A DNA stretch of 64,000 nt, taken from assembly GCF_000980885.2 (NCBI RefSeq), contig NZ_LBDA02000049.1, positions 1 through 64,000 of the forward strand, written 5' to 3'. Each line of letters starts with the position of its first letter. The stretch's first letter is position 1. The stretch comes from Streptomyces malaysiense. GTDB lineage: Bacteria; Actinomycetota; Actinomycetes; Streptomycetales; Streptomycetaceae. The notes under the pieces were generated by a model. The model made no database searches. It was not told where the DNA came from and saw nothing but the letters and a program-made list of their open reading frames with translations. Shown piece by piece: positions 37,814 through 46,888 of the stretch. A program made the position numbers and the translations under genes.

Positions 37814-37860
37814 GAGAAGGGCGGCCCGGGTGTCCCTGACGGACCCGGGCCGCCCTTCTC
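37814..37860 (+). terminator. Strong hairpin terminator after the HGxxPAAW gene
   Basis: An 18-bp perfect stem (GAGAAGGGCGGCCCGGGT with its complement) around an 11-nt loop, 25 nt after the stop. Confidence 0.85.
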
Positions 37861-37928
37861 GCGTGTGCCGGGCCCCGGCCGGCCGCCTTCCCGCGCGCGC
37901 GGCCGCCGCGTCGGCGAGAATGCCTGAC

Positions 37929-38489
37929 GTGACCGCCGCCGACCGCCCCGCCCCGCCCGCCGCCTTCCCGGCCGCCCGGACCGACCCCCGGCCGGACGCC
38001 CCGGGCACCTGGGCCCAGCCCCTGCCCGGCGCCCCCGCCCAGCCCTCGCCGGCCGCCCACCACCGGCCCTGGGTCCCCGCCGCCCCGCCGGCCCCCCGGT
38101 GGCGGCGCCTCGCCGTCCCCGCCGGTGTGCTCGCGGCCGTCGCCGGCGCCTTCACCTACGTCGGGATCGTCGATCCGAACCACCCCGGCCACTACCCGGT
38201 CTGCCCCCTCTACCGGTTCACCGGCCTGTACTGCCCCGGCTGCGGCGGGCTGCGCAGCGCGCACGCGTTCGCGCACGGGGACCTGGCGGCCGCCCTGCAC
38301 GACAACGCGCCCGCCGTGGCCGGCTACCTCCTCTTCGCGGCGCTGTGGGTGGTGTGGGCGGTACGGGAGTGGCGTGGCCGGCCCGTGCGGTTCGAGATCG
38401 GCAACGCCCAGATGTGGGTCGTCGGCACGCTGCTGCTGGTGTTCAGCGTCGTCCGCAATCTGCCGTTCGGCGCCTGGCTGCACCCCTGA
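37929..38489 (+). CDS. DUF2752 membrane protein
   Basis: About 186 aa. A long Pro/Ala-rich N-terminus (~60 residues) precedes a DUF2752 domain with three membrane helices and the signature CPLYRFTGLYCPGCGGLRSAHAFAHGD (three Cys and two His). GTG 37929 is chosen because GAGAAT, 9 nt upstream, fits a leaderless promoter; ATG 37920 is also in frame. It stands alone between two trp-region units. Confidence 0.78.
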   Translation: MTAADRPAPPAAFPAARTDPRPDAPGTWAQPLPGAPAQPSPAAHHRPWVPAAPPAPRWRRLAVPAGVLAAVAGAFTYVGIVDPNHPGHYPVCPLYRFTGLYCPGCGGLRSAHAFAHGDLAAALHDNAPAVAGYLLFAALWVVWAVREWRGRPVRFEIGNAQMWVVGTLLLVFSVVRNLPFGAWLHP

Positions 38490-38634
38490 CCCGCGGCGCC
38501 GACGTCCAAGGAGTGAAACCGGCGTCCACCGGATGCGAGGCCCCCGCCCTGCTCCGGATACCATCGAGTGACCACGGGTTTTCACAACCTGAAGGAACCT
38601 GAAGGAACCAACCGTCTGAAAGGGGGCCGCTCGC

Positions 38635-39444
38635 GTGAGTGTGCTCGACGAGATCATCGACGGAGTCCGTGCCGACCTCGCGGAGCGGCAGGCACGCGTC
38701 AGCCTCGACGAGCTCAAGGAGCGCGCGGCCAAGGCACCCGCCGCCAAGGACGGGGTGGCCGCGCTCCGGGGCGACGGTGTCAAGGTGATCTGCGAGGTCA
38801 AGCGCTCCAGCCCCTCCAAGGGCGCGCTGGCCGCGATCGCCGACCCGGCCGGGCTGGCCGCCGACTACGAGGCGGGCGGCGCCGCCGTCATCTCCGTCCT
38901 CACCGAGCAGCGCCGCTTCGGCGGCTCCCTCGCCGACCTGGAGGCCGTCCGCGCCCGCGTGGACATCCCGGTGCTGCGCAAGGACTTCATCGTCACCTCG
39001 TACCAGCTCTGGGAGGCCCGCGCGTACGGCGCCGACCTCGCCCTGCTGATCGTGGCCGCGCTGGAGCAGCCGGCCCTGGAGTCCCTGATCGAGCGCGCCG
39101 TCTCCATCGGTCTCACCCCGCTGGTCGAGGTGCACGACGAGGACGAGGCCGAGCGCGCCGTGGCCGCGGGCGCCCGGGTCATCGGCGTCAACGCGCGCAA
39201 CCTCAAGACCCTGGAGGTCGACCGCGGCACCTTCGAGCGGGTCGCCCCCGAGATCCCCGAGGGCATCGTCAAGGTCGCCGAGTCCGGCGTGCGCGGCCCG
39301 CACGACCTGATCGCCTACGCCAACGCCGGCGCCGACGCCGTCCTGGTGGGCGAGTCCCTGGTCACCGGCCGCGACCCGAGGACCGCCGTCTCCGACATGG
39401 TGGCCGCGGGCGAGCACCCCGCGCTGCGGCACGGCCGCGACTGA
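38635..39444 (+). CDS. trpC: Indole-3-glycerol phosphate synthase
   Basis: A 269-aa TIM-barrel enzyme cyclising CdRP to indole-3-glycerol phosphate. Motifs: VICEVKRSSPSKGAL (catalytic Lys and Glu region), VLRKDFIVTSYQLWEARAYGAD, GVNARNLKTLEVD and VAESGVRGP. The GTG start follows AGGGGG. The leader carries a direct repeat CCTGAAGGAA twice (38588-38607) and no Trp-rich leader peptide. It is monofunctional (no TrpF domain). Confidence 0.96.
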   Translation: MSVLDEIIDGVRADLAERQARVSLDELKERAAKAPAAKDGVAALRGDGVKVICEVKRSSPSKGALAAIADPAGLAADYEAGGAAVISVLTEQRRFGGSLADLEAVRARVDIPVLRKDFIVTSYQLWEARAYGADLALLIVAALEQPALESLIERAVSIGLTPLVEVHDEDEAERAVAAGARVIGVNARNLKTLEVDRGTFERVAPEIPEGIVKVAESGVRGPHDLIAYANAGADAVLVGESLVTGRDPRTAVSDMVAAGEHPALRHGRD

Positions 39445-39452
39445 GCTCCCGC

Positions 39453-39458
39453 TAGGCT
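39453..39458 (+). promoter_or_regulatory. -10 element of a leaderless promoter for trpM
   Basis: TAGGCT ends 7 nt before the ATG at 39466 and no SD exists, so the transcript likely begins at the start codon. It lies 8 nt after the trpC stop, giving trpM a transcript separate from trpC. Confidence 0.5.
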
Positions 39459-39465
39459 GACCCCG

Positions 39466-39654
39466 ATGACCGTGACCATGACGACCGCGGACCGCTACGC
39501 GCGCCTCGCCCGCGGCTGCCGCCCGCGCGGCTGCCGCGCGCCGGCGCGCCGTGTCCACGGTCGCCGGGTGCGCTACGTCATCGGGGACGAACCCGGGCAG
39601 GTCAACGGCATGCGATGGCAGCGGCCGACCTTCAGGGGCGCGGCGCGGAACTGA
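39466..39654 (+). CDS. trpM: TrpM-like small modulator protein
   Basis: A 62-aa Arg-rich protein located exactly between trpC and trpB. It begins MTVTMTTADRYARLARG and has a likely conserved core RRVRYVIGDEPGQVNGMRWQR. A small protein at this position in S. coelicolor (TrpM) is known to modulate tryptophan synthesis and differentiation. Assignment here rests on position, size and strand. It has no membrane segment, and two Cys (RGCRPRGCR). Confidence 0.72.
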   Translation: MTVTMTTADRYARLARGCRPRGCRAPARRVHGRRVRYVIGDEPGQVNGMRWQRPTFRGAARN

Positions 39655-39770
39655 GTCCGCGGCTCCGCCGCGCGGGCGCGACCGGCCACATCCGGCCCGG
39701 GGTCGCCCCGTCCGCTCCGCCCCCACGGCGAGCAGTGTCTTTTCACACGCACACACCGTGAGGTACCGGC

Positions 39771-41050
<1,280 letters not shown>

Positions 41051-41054
<4 letters not shown>

Positions 41055-41869
41055 GCGGCAACATCGAGCTGTTGACGGACACCCTCGCCGCCGCCAAGGC
41101 CGAGGGCCGGGCCGCGCTCATCGCCTATCTGCCGGCCGGGTTCCCGACCGTGGACGGCGGCATCGAGGCGATCAAGAACGTGTTCGACGGCGGCGCCGAC
41201 GTCGTCGAGGTGGGCCTGCCGCACAGCGACCCGGTCCTGGACGGCCCGGTCATCCAGACCGCCGACGACATCGCCCTGCGCGGCGGCGTCAGGATCGCGG
41301 ACGTGATGCGCACGGTGCGGGAGGCCCACGCGGCCACCGGCAAGCCCGTGCTCGTGATGACGTACTGGAACCCCGTCGACCGCTACGGCGTCGAACGGTT
41401 CACCGCCGAGCTGGCGGAGGCGGGCGGCGCGGGCTGCATCCTGCCCGACCTGCCGGTGCAGGAGTCCGCGCTGTGGCGGGAGCACGCCGACAAGCACGGC
41501 CTCGCCACGGTCTTCGTGGTGGCCCCGAGCAGCAAGGACGCGCGGCTCGCCGAGATCACCGCGGCGGGCAGCGGCTTCGTCTACGCCGCCTCGCTCATGG
41601 GTGTCACCGGCACCCGTGAGTCCGTCGGGGCGCAGGCCCAGGACCTGGTGCAGCGCACCCGGGTCACCCGTGCCGGGCTGCCCGTCTGCGTGGGCCTCGG
41701 CGTCTCCGACGCGGTCCAGGCCGCCGAGGTCGCCACCTTCGCCGACGGTGTGATCGTCGGCTCGGCCTTCGTCAAGCGGATACTGGACGCACCGGACCAC
41801 GCGTCCGGACTGGCGGCGGTGCGCGAGCTGGCCGGGGACCTGGCGAAGGGCGTGCGCGGCCAGGCGTGA
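41051..41869 (+). CDS. trpA: Tryptophan synthase alpha chain
   Basis: A 272-aa TIM barrel releasing indole from indole-3-glycerol phosphate. Catalytic Glu in VVEVGLPHSDPVLDGP; Asp in CILPDLPVQE; VCVGLGVSDAVQ is the phosphate loop. The GTG overlaps the trpB stop. It is the last gene of the trp group, with a strong terminator 84 nt after the stop. Confidence 0.97.
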
Positions 41870-41952
41870 CCCACGGGCCGCCGCGCGGCGGCCGGCCTGT
41901 GCCGGTCGTCATGTAACGGGCATTCCGGTCACTCGAACGGGTGGACCTCGGG

Positions 41953-41987
41953 CCGGGGAGGCGCGCTGCGCCTCCCCGGTTCGTTCT
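41953..41987 (+). terminator. Rho-independent terminator after trpA
   Basis: CCGGGGAGGCGC (41953-41964) and GCGCCTCCCCGG (41968-41979) form a perfect 12-bp stem with a 3-nt loop, followed by TTCGTTCT. It ends just 7 nt before the next start codon, so that gene's promoter must overlap it. Confidence 0.87.
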
Positions 41988-41993
41988 GGGGGT

Positions 41994-42770
41994 GTGAGCG
42001 AGAAGAACCGTGACGGAAAGCGGACCGCCCGCCAGCGGCTGGCGGTCGAGCGCGAGAAGCAGAAGTCCGCGGAGAAGCGGCGGCGGGCGCTGATCGTGGG
42101 CGCCGGCGTCGTCTGCGTCCTGGCCCTCGCGGCGGTGATCGGCGTGATCGCCGCGAACGCGGGCAAGAACAAGGCGAGCAACGACGCGGGCCCGGTCGTG
42201 GCGCCCTCCGGGGCGCAGGGCAAGGACAGTCTCGCGATCCCGGTCGGCAAGGACGGCGCGAAGTCGACGCTCACGATCTGGGAGGACTTCCGCTGCCCCG
42301 CCTGCCAGGCCTTCGAGACGGCGTACCGGCCCACCCTTCACGAGCTGGTCGACGCGGGCAAGCTCCGCATCGAGTACCACCTGGTCCGGCTGATCGACGG
42401 CAATCTCGGCGGCACCGGCTCGCTGCGCGCGGCCAACGCGGCGGCGTGCGCCCAGGACGCCGGGAAGTTCCGCGCCTACCACGACACGCTGTACTCGAAC
42501 CAGCCCAAGGAGACCGACGACGCCTTCGCGAGCAACGCCAAGCTGATCACCCTGGCGGGCAAGGTCGGCGGGCTGGACACACCGGCGTTCCGGAAGTGCG
42601 TGAACACGGGGACGCACGACAGCTGGGTCGACCGCTCCCAGAAGGCGTTCCAGAGCGGAGGCTTCACCGGCACGCCCACGGTGCTGCTCGGCGGCAAGAA
42701 CATCTACCAGGACCAGACGATGTCCCCGGCCAAGCTGAAGCAGATGGTGGAGTCGGCGGACCAGGGGTGA
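41994..42770 (+). CDS. Membrane-anchored thioredoxin-fold (DsbA-like) protein
   Basis: A 258-aa paralogue of the protein at 10171. A basic helical N-terminus (residues 1-31) precedes one membrane helix (~32-54) and an extracytoplasmic DsbA-type domain with CPAC (C101, C104) and cis-Pro motif GGFTGTPTVLLGG. It is probably a disulfide oxidoreductase of the cell envelope. The GTG at 41994 has SD-like GGGGGT immediately adjacent, an unusually short spacing. lgt follows on the same strand. Confidence 0.9.
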   Translation: MSEKNRDGKRTARQRLAVEREKQKSAEKRRRALIVGAGVVCVLALAAVIGVIAANAGKNKASNDAGPVVAPSGAQGKDSLAIPVGKDGAKSTLTIWEDFRCPACQAFETAYRPTLHELVDAGKLRIEYHLVRLIDGNLGGTGSLRAANAAACAQDAGKFRAYHDTLYSNQPKETDDAFASNAKLITLAGKVGGLDTPAFRKCVNTGTHDSWVDRSQKAFQSGGFTGTPTVLLGGKNIYQDQTMSPAKLKQMVESADQG

Positions 42771-42866
42771 GGGGCCGCGGGCGGCCGAATCCCATGTCCC
42801 TGTTACGGACCCGTGGCCAGGCGGCTTGGTGTCGCCGGGGCCCGGCACGGTAGCGTCGGACTTGCC

Positions 42867-43868
42867 ATGGAACTTGCCTACATTCCCAGTCCGTCCCGCG
42901 GGGTGCTGTATCTCGGCCCCATTCCGCTGCGCGGCTACGCCTTCTGCATCATCATCGGCGTCTTCATCGCCGTCTGGCTCGGCAACCGGCGCTGGGTCGC
43001 CAGGGGCGGGCAGTCCGGCACGGTGGCCGACATCGCGGTGTGGGCCGTCCCGTTCGGCCTGGTCGGCGGCCGGCTCTACCACGTGATCACGGACTACGAG
43101 CTGTACTTCAGTCCGGGCCGTGACTGGGTGGACGCCTTCAAGGTGTGGCAGGGCGGTCTGGGCATCTGGGGCGCGATCGCCCTCGGGGCGCTGGGCGCGT
43201 GGATCGGGGCGCGCCGCCGCGGCATCCCGATGCCCGCGTACGCCGACGCGGTGGCGCCCGGCATCGCCCTCGCGCAGGCCATGGGGCGCTGGGGCAACTG
43301 GTTCAACCAGGAGCTGTACGGCAGGGAGACCCATCTCCCCTGGGCGCTGCACATCACGTCCTCCGAGGGCGGCCGGGTCCCGGGGTACTACCACCCGACC
43401 TTCCTCTACGAGTCGCTGTGGTGCATCGGCGTCGCCTTCCTGGTGATGTGGGCCGACCGCCGCTTCAAGCTGGGCCATGGCCGGGCGTTCGCCCTCTACG
43501 TCGCCGCGTACTGCGTGGGCCGCGCCTGGATCGAGTACATGCGGGTGGACGACGCCCACCACATCCTCGGCCTGCGTCTGAACGACTGGACGGCGCTGAT
43601 CGTCTTCCTGCTGGCGGTCAGCTACATGATCGTCTCGGCCCGCCTCCGTCCGGGACGCGAGGAGATCGTGGAGCCCCTCGCCCCCGGCGGCCCGGCGACG
43701 GGCACGGAGACCGACGAGGCCGCCGAGCCGGGCTCCGCGGCCGACAAGCCCGCCCCGGAGCCGAAGGGCGAGCCGTCGGACGAACCGCGGGACGAACCGC
43801 AGGACGAACCGGCGGGCGGGCCGAAGGCGGCCGCCGGGGAATCCGGGCCCGCGACGAAGAAGAGCTGA
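42867..43868 (+). CDS. lgt: Prolipoprotein diacylglyceryl transferase
   Basis: A 333-aa membrane enzyme adding diacylglycerol to the lipobox Cys of prolipoproteins. The Lgt signature GRWGNWFNQELYG is present, with LVGGRLYHVITD and HPTFLYESLW. About seven membrane helices occupy residues ~18-260. The C-terminal ~65 residues are an acidic, Pro/Glu-rich tail with DEP-type repeats (SDEPRDEPQDEPAGGP). ATG 42867 is preferred over 42813 because TAGCGT lies upstream as a plausible -10. Confidence 0.95.
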   Translation: MELAYIPSPSRGVLYLGPIPLRGYAFCIIIGVFIAVWLGNRRWVARGGQSGTVADIAVWAVPFGLVGGRLYHVITDYELYFSPGRDWVDAFKVWQGGLGIWGAIALGALGAWIGARRRGIPMPAYADAVAPGIALAQAMGRWGNWFNQELYGRETHLPWALHITSSEGGRVPGYYHPTFLYESLWCIGVAFLVMWADRRFKLGHGRAFALYVAAYCVGRAWIEYMRVDDAHHILGLRLNDWTALIVFLLAVSYMIVSARLRPGREEIVEPLAPGGPATGTETDEAAEPGSAADKPAPEPKGEPSDEPRDEPQDEPAGGPKAAAGESGPATKKS

Positions 43869-43884
43869 CGAGCGGTCCGTACGA

Positions 43885-43922
43885 CGTGAGGGGCGCCCGG
43901 GTCCTCCCGGGCGCCCCTCACG
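43885..43922. terminator. Bidirectional terminator between lgt and the ARH/ribokinase operon
   Basis: A 17-bp perfect stem (CGTGAGGGGCGCCCGGG with its complement) and a TCCT loop, between convergent stops at 43868 and 43942. It can serve both directions. Confidence 0.85.
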
Positions 43923-43941
43923 CGTGTGCCCGCCGAGATCC

Positions 43942-44748
43942 TCACCGCCGCCGGGTCAGCGACAGCGTGCGCCGGGCCATCGCCACCACCGCCGCGTCGA
44001 CGAAGCGGCCGTCGGGGAGGGCCTGTGCGCCGGGCTCGGTGGTGGCGGCCTTGAGGACGGTCTCGGCATGGTCGCGCTCGGCCGAGGTGGGCAGGTAGGC
44101 GCGCTCGATGACCGGGAGCTGGCGGGGGTGGATCGCGGCCCGGCCGAGGAAGCCGAGGGCGCGGCCGTGGGCGCAGGAGGCGGCCAGGCCGTCCAGGTCG
44201 CGGATGTCGGGGTGGACGGTCTGCGCGGGCGGGGGCAGCCCCGCGGCCCGCGCGGCGACGATCACCCGGGAGCGCGGCCAGTCCAGCCCCGAGTCGGCCC
44301 GTACCCCGAGGTCGGCCCTAAGATCCGCCTCCCCGAGGGAGATGCCCCGCAGCGAAGGGTGCGCGCCCGCGATGGCGTACGCGTGCTCGACGGCCAGCGC
44401 CGACTCCAGCAGCGCGTAGAGAGGGAACGGAACGGCGGCGGCGACCGTGCGCACCTCCGCGGGGCTCGTCACCTTCGGCAGCCGCAGTCCCGACAGCCCC
44501 CGCAGCCCCCGCAGCGCCGTCAGGTCCGCGGCCGCCCACGGGGTGTCCAGGGCGTTCACCCGCACGTGTACCGGCACCGGCTGCACCGCCGTGAGCAGGT
44601 CCGCGGTGGCGGCGCGCGCGTACTCCTTGCGGTCCGGCGCCACGGCGTCCTCCAGGTCGATCACCACCACGTCCGCGCCCGCCACCAGCGCCTTGGCGAC
44701 CACATGGGGCCGGTCCCCGGGGACGTACAGCCAGGTCAGCGGGGTCAC
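43942..44748 (-). CDS. CitE/HpcH-family aldolase (CoA-ester lyase)
   Basis: A 268-aa TIM-barrel lyase of the HpcH/HpaI/CitE group. N-terminal WLYVPGDRPHVVAKAL and VVVIDLEDAVAPDRKE bind Mg and substrate; VHVRVNALDT, LRLPKV and LYALLESALAVEHA follow. Relatives cleave malyl-, citramalyl- or HMG-type CoA esters to acetyl-CoA plus an oxoacid. Its GTG start overlaps the CoA-transferase stop. It is the last gene of the seven-gene operon. The true substrate is undetermined. Confidence 0.88.
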   Translation of the reverse strand: MTPLTWLYVPGDRPHVVAKALVAGADVVVIDLEDAVAPDRKEYARAATADLLTAVQPVPVHVRVNALDTPWAAADLTALRGLRGLSGLRLPKVTSPAEVRTVAAAVPFPLYALLESALAVEHAYAIAGAHPSLRGISLGEADLRADLGVRADSGLDWPRSRVIVAARAAGLPPPAQTVHPDIRDLDGLAASCAHGRALGFLGRAAIHPRQLPVIERAYLPTSAERDHAETVLKAATTEPGAQALPDGRFVDAAVVAMARRTLSLTRRR

Positions 44749-45998
44749 AGGGCGCCCTCCGCGCGCAGGGCGGCGATGTCGGCCGGGGAGAGGCCCAGCT
44801 CGGTGAGGACCGCCTCGGTGTCCGCGCCGTGCGGCCGCCCGGCCCAGCGGACCGCGCCGGGCGTGGCGGACAGCCGGAACAGCACGTTCTGGAGGCGCAG
44901 CGGACCCAGCTCCGGGTCCGGCACGGTCGTCACCGTGTTCAGGGCCTGGTACTGGGGATCCGCCAGCACGTCCCGCACGTCCTGCACCGCCGCCACCGCC
45001 GCCTCCGCCTTCTCGAACGCCGCCAGGACCTCGGTACGGGTGCGGCCGGCGATCCAGGAGCCGACCGCCGCGTCCAGCACCTCCGCGTGCGCGGCCCGCT
45101 CCGCGCCGGTCGCGAACCAGGGTTCCTCGATCAGCTCCGGCCGCCCCACCAGCCGCATCACCCGCTCCGCCACCGACTGCGCGGACGTGGACACGGCGAC
45201 CCAGGTGCCGTCGGCGGTGCGGTACGTGTTGCGGGGGGCGTTGTTCGCGGAGCGGTTGCCGGTGCGTTCCTGGACGTAACCGAGCTGGTCGTACCAGGTG
45301 GGGTGCGGGCCGAGCACGGACAGGATCGGCTCGATGATCGCCATGTCCACGACCTGCCCGGTGCCGGTGCGCTCCCGCGCGGCCAGTGCCGTGAGCACCG
45401 CGTAGGCGGTGGTGAGGCCCGCGACCGAGTCGGCGAGCCCGAAGGGCGGCAGGACCGGCGGGGCGTCCGGCTCTCCGGTGAGCGCGGCGAAGCCGCTCAT
45501 CGCCTCCGCGAGGGTGCCGAACCCGGGCCGGCGCGCGTACGGCCCGAACTGCCCGAACGCGGTGACCCGGGCGAGCACCAGGCGCGGGTTTGCCGCGGAC
45601 AGCTCCGCCCAGCCCAGATCCCATTTCTCCAGTGTCCCGGGGCGGAAGTTCTCGATCACGACGTCGGCGGTGGCGGCGAGCCGCAGCAGGGTCGCGCGGC
45701 CGCCCGGCCGGGACAGGTCCAGGGTGATCACCCGCTTGTTGCGGCCGAGCACCTTCCACCACAGGCCGACCCCGTCCTTCGCCGGGCCGTGCCCCCGGGA
45801 CGGATCGGGCCGCCCCGGATGCTCCACCTTGATCACCTCGGCACCGAAGTCGCCGAGCAGCGTGGCGGCCATGGGCCCGGCGAAGAGCGTCGCCAGGTCC
45901 AGCACCCGCAGTCCGTCCAGCGCCGCGGCACCCGCCGCCGTACCCGCGCTCGTGCCCCCGCCCCAGCTCGCCGTACCCCCGCTCGTGCCCCCGCTCAT
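44745..45998 (-). CDS. CaiB/BaiF family CoA-transferase (class III)
   Basis: A 417-aa family III CoA-transferase. LRVLDLATLFAGPMAATLLGDFGAEVIKVEHP is the diagnostic N-terminal region (~30-61); the likely catalytic Asp is D190 in FGLADSVAGL. GTLEKWDLGW and RTGTGQVVDMAI are typical. It transfers CoA between carboxylic acids. Residues 2-25 are a Gly/Thr/Ser-rich segment encoded by an imperfect DNA duplication and are probably disordered. It overlaps ribokinase and the CitE gene by 4 nt each. Confidence 0.9.
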   Translation of the reverse strand: MSGGTSGGTASWGGGTSAGTAAGAAALDGLRVLDLATLFAGPMAATLLGDFGAEVIKVEHPGRPDPSRGHGPAKDGVGLWWKVLGRNKRVITLDLSRPGGRATLLRLAATADVVIENFRPGTLEKWDLGWAELSAANPRLVLARVTAFGQFGPYARRPGFGTLAEAMSGFAALTGEPDAPPVLPPFGLADSVAGLTTAYAVLTALAARERTGTGQVVDMAIIEPILSVLGPHPTWYDQLGYVQERTGNRSANNAPRNTYRTADGTWVAVSTSAQSVAERVMRLVGRPELIEEPWFATGAERAAHAEVLDAAVGSWIAGRTRTEVLAAFEKAEAAVAAVQDVRDVLADPQYQALNTVTTVPDPELGPLRLQNVLFRLSATPGAVRWAGRPHGADTEAVLTELGLSPADIAALRAEGAL

Positions 45999-46888
45999 GC
46001 GGTGAACCGGGCGTCGATCTCCGGGCGGTACGGCATCGACGCCGACGCCCCGGCCCGCTCGACCGAGAGGGACGCCGCGGCGGCCGCCCAGGACAGTGCC
46101 TCCCGCACGGGTTTCTCCTCGGCGAGGGCCACCGCGAGCGCCCCGGCGAAGGTGTCGCCCGCGCCCGTGGTGTCCACCGCCTCGACCCGGGGCGCGGGCA
46201 CCACCAGCGGCTCGGCGTCCCGGGAGACGTACAGACAGCCGGTGGCGCCCAGGGTGACCACCGCGCGCGGCACCAGCTCCAGCAGCGCGGTGGCCGCCTC
46301 GCGCGGGTCGGTGCGGCCGGTGAGGGTGATCGCCTCGTACTGGTTGAGCACCAGGAGGTCGGTGGCGGCGAGGAGTCCGGGCGGCAGCGGCTGGACGGGG
46401 GAGGGGGTGAGGATCGTGCGGACCCCGTGCCGACGCGCCGCCGCGGCGCCCGCGACCACCGCGGCCGTCGGGATCTCCAGCTGGAGCAGCAGGGTGTCGG
46501 CGGAGGCGATCAGCCCCTCGTCGCCGGGCGAGAGGTGGTCGACGGTGCCGTTGGCGCCCGGGATGACGACGATGGAGTTGCCGCCCTCGTCGTCCACCAC
46601 GATGTGCGCGGTGCCGGAAGGACCCTCGACGGTGCGCAGGAAGTCGGTGTCCACACCGGAGTGTTCGAGGGTCTCCCGCAGCCGGGACCCGGCCGCGTCG
46701 TTGCCCACCGCGCCGATCATGGAGACGGTGGCGCCGGCCCGCGCGGCGGCGATCGCCTGATTGGCGCCCTTGCCGCCGGGGATCGTGCGGAACTCCCGGC
46801 CGGTCACGGTCTCGCCGCGCTGCGGGGCCTCGGCGACGAAGGTGACGAGGTCCATGTTCGTGCTGCCGAGGACGGCGATATGGGTCAT
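45995..46888 (-). CDS. rbsK: Ribokinase (PfkB family)
   Basis: A 297-aa sugar kinase. N-terminal VLGSTNMDLV, PGGKGANQAIAAARAG (the PfkB ribose-binding motif) and C-terminal DTTGAGDTFAGALA with the catalytic Asp are clear, matching ribokinase more than other PfkB enzymes. It phosphorylates ribose to ribose 5-phosphate. No ribose ABC transporter accompanies it. Instead it is translationally coupled to four ADP-ribosylglycohydrolase-fold genes, suggesting ribose generated inside the cell. Confidence 0.9.
   Translation of the reverse strand: MTHIAVLGSTNMDLVTFVAEAPQRGETVTGREFRTIPGGKGANQAIAAARAGATVSMIGAVGNDAAGSRLRETLEHSGVDTDFLRTVEGPSGTAHIVVDDEGGNSIVVIPGANGTVDHLSPGDEGLIASADTLLLQLEIPTAAVVAGAAAARRHGVRTILTPSPVQPLPPGLLAATDLLVLNQYEAITLTGRTDPREAATALLELVPRAVVTLGATGCLYVSRDAEPLVVPAPRVEAVDTTGAGDTFAGALAVALAEEKPVREALSWAAAAASLSVERAGASASMPYRPEIDARFTA

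Noticed and set aside
38490..38634. Tryptophan leader peptide or attenuator before trpC
   Set aside because: Short frames there contain no Trp codons and no alternative hairpins are evident; only a direct repeat CCTGAAGGAA was found.
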